Made by a program: the position numbers and the translations under genes. A stretch of 27,500 bases of DNA from Neocallimastix lanati (nom. inval.) (lineage: Eukaryota > Neocallimastigomycota > Neocallimastigomycetes > Neocallimastigales > Neocallimastigaceae). The notes beneath the pieces were generated by a model. The model did no database searches, had not been told where the DNA came from, and saw only the letters and a list, made by a program, of their open reading frames with translations. The stretch lies in assembly GCA_016946835.1 (NCBI GenBank), contig JACVTC010000004.1, positions 965,001 through 992,500 of the forward strand, written 5' to 3'. Below are positions 12,331 through 24,148 of this stretch, piece after piece (positions within the stretch are counted from its first letter, which is position 1; each line of letters begins with the position of its first letter).

Positions 12331-12710
12331 TTTTTTTCATAAAAAAATAAATAAAAGTTTAATATTTGATATAATTTTAATTTTTTAATAATTTATTTAT
12401 AATTATTAATACATGTTTTCGGTTATAATTAAATAAATTCAATTAACAATTTATTAAGAATATTTGATATATTTTTTAATAAATAAAGTAACGGAAAAGC
12501 ATTCTAAAATAATTAAAACATAAATACCAGTAAAAAAAATTACAAGCAAAAAATGTTAATTTATATTAATATTGCTTATCAGCATAATTCAAAATTAATA
12601 TTTTAAAAATATTTATTATATTTAATTAAACAAAACATGTTATTTTGTTATGCATCTTTTTTATTTTTTTAATATTTTTAATTTAATAAATTTTTAAAAC
12701 ATAATACATA
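12331..12710. other. Upstream region of the receptor-like gene
   Basis: AT-rich sequence without an ORF precedes the ATG at 12711. Short T-rich and TTTTTAAT-type stretches lie at 12656-12680. The promoter must be here or upstream, but no specific element can be named. Confidence 0.5.
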
Positions 12711-15700
12711 ATGTTAGTTCAGGAAAAAGGCGATATATATTCATTTACTTGGCATCTTTGTCAAATAATAAATAGCGGAATAGGCTATTTAATAATTATA
12801 GTATTCCTATTGTTAAAAAAAGAAAGATATAGAGGAAATGGAAGATATATGAATAGAATTCTTTTATTGATTTCTATTTTTGGTATTTTGGAATTGGTAT
12901 TGAAAACTTTTGAAACGTAAGATTTTTAAATTAAAAATTTAAAAAAAAATAAGTATTTATATATAAATATATATTAATAATATATATAATATAAATATTT
13001 AATGAATATAGGTATTTATTGAATAATACCGATATTAATGGAATTCAAAAAACAAGTGTAATTCTATGTTCAGTACATAGATTTATGTATCTATTTACAG
13101 AAATTATAAATGGACTATTGATAACATTAATTACTATTTCACTATTTGTTGTAATAGTATTAAATGTTACAGTAATAGAGCTGGAGGTATAATTTATTAT
13201 TATAAATTATAGTTTATCATTATAAATTGATTAATAAATATTTATTTATATAATTTATAGTCTCATGAATATACGATATATTTATCAACAGCTGTAGTAT
13301 CACTTTTTTGTACTGTAATTGGATTTATTAAAGCAAAAAATGATGAAAGTTTATATTTTCCAAATGTAGATAAAAAATATGACGATTTTTATATTAATTT
13401 AGAAGATTATTTATCTAGGGAAGCAATTACAATTAATGAAATTAATTGTACAAATTTTTTTAGTAAGTTTTTTCATTTTATTTTTTTTTATTGTGTTAAA
13501 TATTTAATATTTAATATTTACTAAATTATATTTTTATTATAAAAATTAGCCATTATGACAGGTTTACTTATTCTTTTTAAGTAAGTATTGATAATATATT
13601 TATGAGTAAATAGATTTTTATTAAAAAATATAAAAAAAACATTAAATTAATAATCATAAATATTATTAGTGGAGCTCTATATTCAATAATATTAATAAAA
13701 TGTTTATTCCCAATTGGAAAGTAAGTATATTATATTATTAATTAATTTTAAGAATAATTAAAATATTAACGTTTATATTAATAAATAGGAAATATTTTAA
13801 ATCCAGTCCAGTTAATTATGTTATTTCTTTAATGGGTTACTATATTGTTTATATAATAAAATGGTAATTATTTAATTTTTTTTTTGAATTATTATATAAA
13901 AATAAACGAAATTGTAGAAATGAAATTAAAATTAAATATTTTATATCAAGGATTGGATTTTTAGCAATATATTATTTTGAGCCAAGCAATTATAAAAGAT
14001 TATTATTTTATAGTTGTGTAACATCTATAATGGCACTACAGGGATTCTTAAATTTTATTGTTTTCATGGTAAAACCGCTTTATAGATATTCTAGTTATAG
14101 AAAAATTTATCTTATAAATAAATTCAAGAAAAACGAGAAAGAGGCATTAAAACGAGGAAATGAAGTTTCACTTGAAAATTATCAAATTCTTGAAAGTTTA
14201 AATGAAGATGAAGATTATAATTATGATGATAAAAACACAGAAATTAATGTCATTGCATTAACGCTTTTTCAAATGGTAAAATTTATAAAAAAAAAGTTTT
14301 TTTTATTATTAATTAATAATATATATATATAATATTAATATTATTATAATTTAAAAGGTTTTATGTGCTGCTTCATTATTGTCAAACATGGGTATTATTC
14401 TTACAATTAATCGTAACAATAAAAATAGTGTAGTAACTATTTATACTTTCATGATAATATTAACAATAATGATTGTTTTAGTATGCACTTACTTTGGTAT
14501 TATTTCAGTTTTAAAGGTATTAAATTTATATTATTATTATATTATTATAAATATACTTATATAATTATATTATATATTATTATATTATTGTAAAGTTATT
14601 AAAGTAATTGTTTTAATATTGTTATTGATAATAAATAGAATAATTTAAGGAATATGAAAATTTATATGGTGATTCAATGGATGGTTTTAATTACCATTGT
14701 TATTATTGAACTATTTATATCGTATCTATTATTAGTTAAGCCAGATTACTTGAAAAGAACAATTGGATGTGGTAAGAGTAAAAACAAAAGTAATTGGCAA
14801 TCGTGTGAAACGTCACAAATTAGTTATAATTTATTTAACTTTATTGTGATGAGACATATAATGGTAATGTATATTACTAAATACTAAAAATAATAAATAT
14901 AGTAATAAATATAAGTTTAAGAAAAATATAGAAATTAATATATAATATATATTTTATTTTCATTTATGAATTTATAAAATAGACTTTTTTCAATATATAT
15001 TATTTAAGATATTATAATTGTAGCTATAGTATTAGATTTAAATCCTTAATATTTGAAAGTGTAGATTCTGATGATAATGAAAATGGTAGTCAAAATGATA
15101 TATATAGTAATCCAATTGTTAGTGATTATGAATCTACTGTATTTTTAGCTATTGATGATGCAGATGATAATGAACAAAATATGAAAGTTGAACATATAAA
15201 TAATAAATATAAAATAAATAAAATAAAAGGAAAGTCAACACAGATTAATAATATAAATAATAAAATATTTAATTCAGATGATACGACGTCTCCGATGAAT
15301 GTTGAAATTTGTAAAGCAAGAAATAGTAATTGTACGTTAAATAATTCAGTTGTTAATGCAACACTAAATTCAGCAACAACAATTACTAATAGTTTTATGG
15401 GAAAAATAAATAATCAAAATATTAATAATAATTATAGTCAAGAAGCATTAAATATTATACCTAATACAAATATATCAAATAAACCTAATATTCTATTAGA
15501 TGATAGTTCATCAGAGCAAAATATTAATATACATTCTACTTTAAAGAATAATGATACCAATGATGATTCTGATTCTGATAGTTATAATGTAATAAATAAT
15601 AATATTACTAGAGACATGAATGACATTAACAATATTAATATATTTAAAGATAATAATATTATTATGGAAGATAGTTCTAATAATCAAAATAAAGGTATTT

Positions 15701-16854
15701 CAAGCGGCAGTCATTTTAATAATACTAATGGTAGTAATGTATCAAGTGAAGCATATCTAGATGTAAATTATAGTTCTCATAATAATAGTTCAACTTTTAA
15801 AACCAATAGCATTAACAGTGGAAATTTAAGAACTTCTACTGGAATTAGTTATGATACCCTTATAAGTTACAAACAAGCTCAAGAAAATGAAAAAATTAGA
15901 ATGAGAGGAATAAATACTTTATCTTATGTTGATATCAATAGAGATATAGAAGTAGAAAATGATATTTTACAAATAAATAATAATATGGCCAGAGTAGCGG
16001 GAACTTCAATGACCGAACATAATATTAATCATAATAATAGTAATAACAGTAGTAGCAATGCTTCAAATAGTAATAATTATTTATTTATTAATAATAAACT
16101 TAATCCACATTATACAAGTAAATTAAGTGAAGAGCCATTTAATAATAATACTATTGTAAATGAAAGTTTTAGTAGTACAAATAAAATTATTTCTATAAAT
16201 AGCTATAAATCGAAAAGAAGTTCAATTGATTCATCATCAGTTTCTTTAAATAAATTTAATAGACATTTAAGTAGTAATGTTGGAAATGATAAAAATTCAA
16301 TAGCACCATCAGTTGCTAGTACAAGAAGAGTAAGAAAATATACACCTATTGTACCATTGAAGAAATCTAAAAAATTAGATCCCCATGGTGATTGGTGGAT
16401 AGAAATGGCTATGCCTGTCAAAAATTCATCAGTTCAACCATCTATCGTTTATTCATCAAAACCATCAAAACCTAAGAGTAGATCTCATCAATCCTATTCC
16501 CATTCTTATTCATCTAATCGTTTCTATACGTCTTCAAATGCATTTTCATTAAATAGTTATGGTAGTACTTCTAATAGTCATTATAGTCATAGTCATAATC
16601 ATAATCATATTCATCATCATCATTCTCATTCCCATAATCATTCTCATTCCCATAGCAATAATGATAAAAATTCTCAAAAGAAAATTTATTCATTAATAAT
16701 TGGATCCTCAAGTTCTAAAAAAGATAAAATTCAAAAAAAAAGTAAAGATAAATTATCAAGTCATTGTCATTATCGTATACCAAACAATAATTCTGAAACT
16801 AATTCTCAAAACAGTGGTTTTTCAAATACCTTTTTAAATTTACCAAAAAAATAA
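12711..16854 (+). CDS. GPCR-like polytopic membrane protein with ten predicted helices and a long Asn/Ser/His-rich tail
   Basis: Ten exons: 12711-12916, 13012-13186, 13261-13462, 13550-13580, 13670-13720, 13789-13863, 13951-14275, 14358-14516, 14639-14868 and 15024-16854. They total 3285 bases (1094 residues plus stop) with every phase closing. Hydrophobic segments lie at about 16-35, 49-67, 94-120, 131-150, 192-219, 230-256 and 264-287. The sixth (YYIVYIIKWIGF, Trp247) and seventh (ALQGFLNFIVF) resemble TM6 and TM7 of cAMP-receptor/Git3-like GPCRs. A charged loop (about 289-345, rich in Lys then Glu/Asp) follows, then three more segments at about 347-372, 380-405 and 417-441. The tail (about 490-1094) is Asn/Ser-rich and mostly disordered. 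It has one Trp-containing island (about 919-950) and a His/Ser repeat (1004-1028, 14 His). Likely a G-protein-linked surface receptor; ligand unknown. A fusion of two genes is possible but nothing in the phases suggests it. Confidence 0.8.
13864..13950 (+). other. Receptor gene intron 6 with two possible acceptors
   Basis: The donor is GTAATT. The acceptor ATTGTAG (13911-13917) matches the other introns best, but joining there completes the split codon as TGA, a stop. Using TATCAAG (13944-13950), 33 bases further on, completes TGG (Trp247) in the same frame and yields a continuous sixth membrane helix. The downstream site is therefore used in the model. Confidence 0.65.
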
Positions 16855-18310
<1,456 letters not shown>

Positions 18311-18331
18311 AATATTATATGAATTTCCTAT

Positions 18332-18646
18332 TCATCACCAATTTTGTTTAATTTATTCATTAATGATATTTTAAATAATTATGATAAATATGGTGTTAGT
18401 ATTGCTAATAAAAAATGTTATGGTGGTCTTTTTACTGATGATATTATTCGTATAGCCCCTAGCAAATGGAAAATAAAGGCTCTACTTCGTCATGTTTTTT
18501 GTTGGGTTAATAGAAATGAAATGTTTTTTGGTATCAATAAATGCGCTACGATGGTTATTAAACCCTTAAATTTCGTTTCATATCCTGGTTATGAAGAAAC
18601 TATATTTCACTTTGGTATTTATTTTATCCTAATATATATTTACTAA
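18332..18646 (+). pseudogene. Reverse transcriptase fragment (palm motifs with FTDD box)
   Basis: Longest surviving open piece of the retrotransposon ORF2 (about 104 codons). The usual YADD-type box reads FTDD, so the hydroxylated aromatic and the Ala are changed but the two Asp remain. A TAA at 18644-18646 breaks the frame, and recognisable sequence resumes immediately after it in the same frame. No start codon belongs to it. Confidence 0.8.
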
Positions 18647-19406
18647 GGTATCCCCTTCAGTAATGATTTTTTCATTGATCCTATTATCACTTATATGAAT
18701 ACTAAAGTTAGAAAATCCTTATTTTTTTTCGCTAGTTTTTTATCCAATAATAAAACTCCATTACATTTAAAAGATCTATTATTCAATCATATATTATTAG
18801 AAAAGCATTATATTTTATTCCACTTTTAGGTTCAAATAAAAAACAATTATAAGAATGTACAATTATTAATAAACACTGCATTGTTGTGGTGTATTGATTC
18901 TGACTCCTCGAACAAGAAAGATTATCTTAATATTGAAAAGAAGCAAAAATGTAAAGAGCTATATCAAAAGGAACTCAACGGTTAGTGTTTTATGCTTTAT
19001 CTTTTGATCTTCAAGTATTTCCAATTGCTGGTTTTTTGTCCTTTTCTTCAAATAAAATGCTTTTGTAAATGGAAAAATTCAAAATGTATCAGTAAGGATC
19101 TCATAAACCATATCCCTTTCCATGCCATGTTATTCTAGATCGAAAAAATCACTGGTGCTCTACAAGAAAATTAGGAGAAAAAATATCACTTAATTCATAG
19201 AAATTATTGAATCTTATTGGTGTGAGGTTGCTAAATTCCTAGGAATTAAAGGTATGAATTATGATAGCTTCAAATTTATAAATACTAGAAATCTATTCAA
19301 ACTCAGCCTTGAATACCCTCATTTAAGTTTAGGTTTTAAGTTGACTTAAGATTAAGAGCTGGTTACAAATATAATATTACTATTGCAATTAGAAGTAGTA
19401 GAGTTT

Positions 19407-19594
19407 CTGACGATTGTCCTAAATTCTACCCTTGCTGTGGAAAAGGTGATCAATCTTTTATCCATTGGATATTTAAATGCTCCACCTTTTCTTTATGTCG
19501 CTGACGATTGTCCTAAATTCTACCCTTGCTGTGGAAAAGGTGATCAATCTTTTATCCATTGGATATTTAAATGCTCTAACTTTTCTTTATGTCG
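19407..19594 (+). repeat. 94-bp tandem duplication inside the retrotransposon zinc-knuckle region
   Basis: Bases 19407-19500 and 19501-19594 are two adjacent copies that differ at only two sites (CTCCACC against CTCTAAC). Because 94 is not a multiple of three, the second copy is read in a shifted frame. This creates two overlapping ORFs with the same peptide words. Confidence 0.95.
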
Positions 19595-19644
19595 ATGTAA
19601 ATTATTTATATTTAATCTATGACCTTTTCATTTTATTTGCCAAT

Positions 19645-19670
19645 AAAGTAAGGAAATCTTTCCTTACTTT
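19645..19670. repeat. Perfect hairpin, 12-bp arms, and adjacent 17-bp direct repeat
   Basis: AAAGTAAGGAAA (19645-19656) is followed after two bases by its exact reverse complement (19659-19670). Shortly downstream ATTTCATAAATAGGAAT occurs twice in tandem (19702-19718 and 19719-19735). Both lie in the 3' part of the retrotransposon relic. Confidence 0.85.
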
Positions 19671-20165
19671 CTTCTTTATTCTAATATTTTAAAATATGAA
19701 AATTTCATAAATAGGAATATTTCATAAATAGGAATATATATTCTTTTTTGGTGGAATTTCGGTTTTAGGTAAGTTACAATTCGATACTGGGGAAAGAGAC
19801 ATTTAAATGAACAACTTCTAAAAAGTTCATAGGGTTCTACTGTTCCTTATAATTGTGGGTAGCTTCCTTGAGTTACTTTTTGAGAGATTTAGCGAAAACA
19901 CTTTCATTTCTAAGAATTCCGACGTCAAACCGATATGATAAAGGGATAGTGCAGTTAGAAGTCCTGTTAATTCTCATCAATACACATTTACTAACAGTAC
20001 AGTTCCAAACACAGAACCTATAGTAAAGTAAATTCAATTTTTAATGATCTTTCTTGTGATTCAGGGGAGAGTTGAGTGGATACCACACTATCTATTTTAA
20101 AGATGTTACTTCTTTGTTTTATTATTTTATATTTTAATGGTGATTATGCTACTACTCATAATATA

Positions 20166-20451
20166 CATCACACCGAAATTTTTTTTTTTAACTTTTGAAC
20201 TTATTTTTATTCTTTATTGCATTAAATTTTTTATTATTAATTAAAAAAAAATTTTTTTTTTTCTTTAGTTTTTATTATTTTGTATTATACTTAAACTTTT
20301 ACATACATTTTATTTTTTTTTTTTTTTTTTTTTTTAAATTTTATAATGTTTTTTAAACAAAAATAAAGCACTGAAAGTGTATTCTCTTTCTTGTCGAAAA
20401 AAAAATTGGTTTATGAAATTATATATTTGTATGATTTTTCTTTTATAAAAT

Positions 20452-20496
<45 letters not shown>

Positions 20497-20743
20497 TTTT
20501 TAATAAAATAATAGCAAAAAGTACAACCAATAATACTCATTATTTAATTAAAATTCTTTATATTAAATATATGTATAAACATATATATTTATATTATATA
20601 TAATTTTTATATATGTTTAATTTTTTTGTTTTAAAGGAAGGTTTATCTGTTTATGAAATATTAATAAAGATAAAAAAAATAAAAATTAAAAAATTTTAAA
20701 AATAATAAAATAAAATAAAATAAAATAAAAGAATAATCTTAAA
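20166..20743. other. NOSIP upstream region with poly(T) tracts
   Basis: Non-coding AT sequence with T runs, the longest being 40 bases (20455-20494), then an AAAAT run just before the ATG (20703-20731). No distinct promoter element could be identified. Confidence 0.6.
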
Positions 20744-20790
20744 ATGTCTAGGTATTAATAATAATTTTTATATTTTATATATATATATAT

Positions 20791-20824
<34 letters not shown>

Positions 20825-21430
20825 CTTATCTATTATGAATAATTAATTAATTTTATAATTATTAAAAAATGTAATATATATAAATAATCTTATACTTATG
20901 TGTTAATATAATAATTATTTTATTACATAATGCACTATAATTTATAGACATTCAAAAAATAATACAGGTTAGTTATATTATTATTATATATATATATTTT
21001 TCAATTAAAATTAAAATTTCTTTAATGAAATGCTTTTTATTTAAATTTTATTTTAATATTAAACATTAAATATTAATAGCTCTGAAATAATTACTAATAT
21101 GATTTATTAATACATTTTAATAATTTTAATTTCTTCTTTTTTATTTTTATTATTACTACTACTATTGTATATATAGCTCTTGGTTTTTTTACTTATGCTG
21201 AAAGACAAAAATTAAATTATGGTACTCAAAAGGTAATTAATTAGAAATTAATATAGAATTGTAATTTATTATCCGTTTTTAACTAAAGAACATTTAAATA
21301 TTGATATAATATTATTTCATTCATTTATTAATTCAAATGATAGTTGCGTTTAGGTAGAGAATCATTACGTGATTTTGATGCTTGTATTTTGTGTCTACAA
21401 AAAGCTAGAAACCCTGTAATTTGGTATATT

Positions 21431-21469
<39 letters not shown>

Positions 21470-23235
21470 TCAATTTTTATTTAAAAATTATATAATTTAA
21501 TAATTTTTAATAACAATCTCTAATTTTTTAAATAATAAATTTAATTATTGATTTATTTATAATATGTGTATATTAGTCCTAAGGGTCATTTAATGTGCAA
21601 GGAGTGTATATATGAAAGTGTACATATTAACATTTAAAATATTAAATATTATATATCATAAACATCTTTTATTATTTTTTCAACAACAGCAACTACAGCA
21701 ATAATAATAATAATAATAATAATAAACTAAACAATAAAATTAACAAAACATTAATTAAATATTTATATATTTATACATATATGAAGATTTTAACGCAAAA
21801 AAAAGAAATTGCGAGACAAACAAAACTCTATGAAATTCAACAAGATGAGATTAAAGTATTATATTAATATCTATTTATATAAATATGAAATATAAAATAA
21901 AATAAAAATTTAAATTAAATGAAATTTATACAGTAAAAATATATATATATATACATATTAATTTAACGAAATTAAAATTAAAATTTATTTTTTCTTTAAA
22001 AAAAAAAAAAAAAAAAAAAAAGAATGAAAAGATAAAGAAAGATCAAATGGCTCAAGAATTATTAATAAAACAATTCGAAAAAACACAAAATAGTTATTTA
22101 GAGGTTAAACCATTAAAAGCACAGGCTGGTATTAAAGGTATAATTTTTATATAATTGTAAATATAATATAGTAGTATTATTTATATTGTTAATTCTTATT
22201 TAATGGTATTATAATTCTTTATTATTATTTATTATCGTTATTATTATAATTTCTTATTATTATTTTATATTAATATTTTTAAAAAATAAAATTTATAATA
22301 ATAGAAAGTGATATAAAAGATATACCAGCTTCTGAAAGAGAAAAGAAAATTGCTCTTGAAATTGTTGAAAAAATAAATGTAATATATTATAATATTTTAT
22401 TTTTTTATTTTTTTATTTTTTTTTTTTTAAATTAAAATGTATAATTTTTATATTTTTGTTATAAAAAACAATTTTAATAATTATTTTTATTATATTAGAA
22501 TAAATCAAATAATGATATGAATTGCTTTTGGATTGTAAGTATAATTATTAATGTTAATAATTATAATATATATATGCTTTAATATTTATAATAATAATAA
22601 TAATAATAATTAATTATTATAAAAATAATGATATTTTTTTTATATATATTAAATATATTCTAAATTATTTTTTTTGTTTTTTACTTTGTTTTATGTGAAA
22701 ATTAATTATATTACATATTATTATTAGCCCGATTTAACACCTGAAAATAATCCTGAACAAATTAAAAAAGCAGATTTACATCCACAATGCTACGCTGGTG
22801 AAAAACCACATAAAATAAAGTAATCCATTAGTTATTATAATAATTATTATTTATAAAATATTCTATATATTTATTTATTTTTATTTGTATATTTTAATTT
22901 ATATTAATTGTTTTAGTATTAAAAAATTAATACCTGTAAATTTCTCAATAGCGAAAGAATCAATAACATCTACTGGAAAAAAGGAAATAATATATAATTG
23001 CCCATGTTGTGTAAGAACTTTTACCAATGGAACTCATCTTGTTGTGTTAAAAAATTGTGGTCATGTCTTTTGTAATGAATGTAAAAAGAAATTCCTTTTA
23101 AAATCTCAAAAATGTATGGTATGTGAAAAGAAAAATAAAGAAAAAGATATGATTTCATTAGAAAGAGAAGGTACAGGCTTTAGTAGTACTACTCGAGTTG
23201 CTGAAGCCAAAAGAGCTGGAATTGCATTCCAATAA
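20744..23235 (+). CDS. NOSIP-like E3 ubiquitin ligase / spliceosome-associated protein
   Basis: Eleven exons: 20744-20751, 20948-20967, 21177-21232, 21344-21423, 21577-21619, 21787-21855, 22023-22137, 22305-22378, 22499-22534, 22728-22819 and 22917-23235. They total 912 bases (303 residues plus stop), close to the roughly 300 residues of animal NOSIP. The start MSRHSKNNTA and the words YGTQK and QKKEIARQ are family hallmarks. An N-terminal half-RING/U-box lies at 42-65 (C42-x2-C45, C55, H59, C62, C65). A charged coiled-coil stretch spans about 75-125. A C-terminal RING-like domain keeps C226-x2-C229, C245-G-H247-x2-C250-x2-C253 and C264-x2-C267. The conserved tail GTGFSSTTRVAEAKRAGIAFQ-type ending follows. 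Family members are nuclear E3 ligases found with spliceosomes. Function is inferred from homology recognised by eye. The last exon alone is open from 22885, but its first 11 codons are intron. Confidence 0.93.
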
Positions 23236-23411
23236 ATAACAAAAAACAAAACAAAAAAAATATTAATAGTAAAAATAAAAATAAAAAAAAAAAAATTTTT
23301 TTTTTTATTACTTTATTACAAGTTTTTATTATTTGTTTAATCATTATTTTCCCTTTAATAAATTTTTTGTAATATCATTATTATTATTTTTTTTTAAAAA
23401 AAAAAAGAAAA

Positions 23412-23444
<33 letters not shown>

Positions 23445-24148
23445 TTATTTATTTATTTATTTTTATTATTTATTTATTTTATTATTATTATTTTTTTTTT
23501 TATAATATTATTAATTTTTTTATTTTTATTATTCCCATTAAAAATTTATAATATAACCAATAAATTTGTCATTAAAATAAATCATTTAAATATATATATA
23601 TTTTTTTTTTAAAAAAAGAAAAGTATCACTAAATAATTAAATAAATTATTAAATATATATATATATATAATAAAATAAAATATATATTTATATATTATTA
23701 TATTATTATATTATATACTATAATAAATAAAAAAAAAATAAATATTTTTTATGTATTATTTTTTTATTTTTATTTATTTATTTTATTCCTATTTATTTAT
23801 TTATTTATTTATTTATTTATTAGTTTACTTTTTTATTTCTGCTTTTTAATACTTTTATGGTCTTTTTTTTTTTTTTTTTTTTTTTTTGATTGTTGTTATT
23901 AATTTGGATTTTTCTTTATGTATGAAATTATTTAACAATTTTTTTTTTTTTGTTATATTGTTATAATTATAATAATTTTTTTTTTTGTTATATTGTTATA
24001 ATTATAATAAATATATACAAATTAATTGTATTAAATGTATATATATTAATTATTTATATATTAATTTTTTTCCCCTAAATATATAAATAAATTATTTATA
24101 TTATTTATTAATTTTTTTTTTATTTATTTATTAATTTTAATTTTTGAT
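23236..24148. other. Convergent 3' intergenic region between NOSIP and PNP
   Basis: No gene. It holds both 3' UTRs. AATAAA at about 23357 could serve NOSIP polyadenylation, and AATAAA-like words on the minus strand near 24115-24135 could serve PNP. TA, TTTA and T runs fill the middle (23410-23900). A 35-base unit ending GTTATATTGTTATAATTATA is duplicated in tandem at about 23941-24010. Confidence 0.6.
23941..24010. repeat. Tandem duplication of a 35-base unit
   Basis: The 24-base block after each T run (23952-23975 and 23987-24010) is identical and the spacing is exactly 35 bases, so a T run plus block has been copied once. Confidence 0.9.

Larger units (their letters stand above)
18316..20165 (+). 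mobile_element. Decayed non-LTR (LINE-like) retrotransposon, 5'-truncated
   Basis: Conceptual translation gives an ordered series of reverse-transcriptase landmarks interrupted by stops and shifts: SSPILFNLFINDIL (18332-18373); FTDDI, the YxDD catalytic box with both Asp kept (about 18430-18445); NEMFFGINKCATMVI (18515-18560); after a stop at 18644-18646 in the same frame, GIPFSNDFFIDPII and NTKVRKSLFFFASFLSN (18647-18755); then, in other frames, RLRAGYKYNITIAIRSSRVSDD leading into a C-x2-C...H...C zinc knuckle (CCGKGDQSFIHWIFKC, about 19431-19480). The 5' half (endonuclease and RT palm motifs 1-3) is absent. The less AT-biased sequence continues to about 20160, taken as the 3' end. It is non-functional. 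The exact clade cannot be told from what remains. Confidence 0.8.

Noticed and set aside
13918-13950. Coding sequence NEIKIKYFISR between the two intron-6 acceptors
   Set aside because: Including it creates a UGA at the junction and puts a hydrophilic stretch into the sixth helix, so it was left in the intron and reported only as a splice question.
14861-14868. Earlier donor ATG|GTAATG for receptor exon 9
   Set aside because: Its phase does not fit exon 10 (it reads into TAG). The GTATAT donor six bases on gives the correct phase.
16203-16421. 72-residue minus-strand ORF
   Set aside because: Antisense shadow of the receptor-gene last exon.
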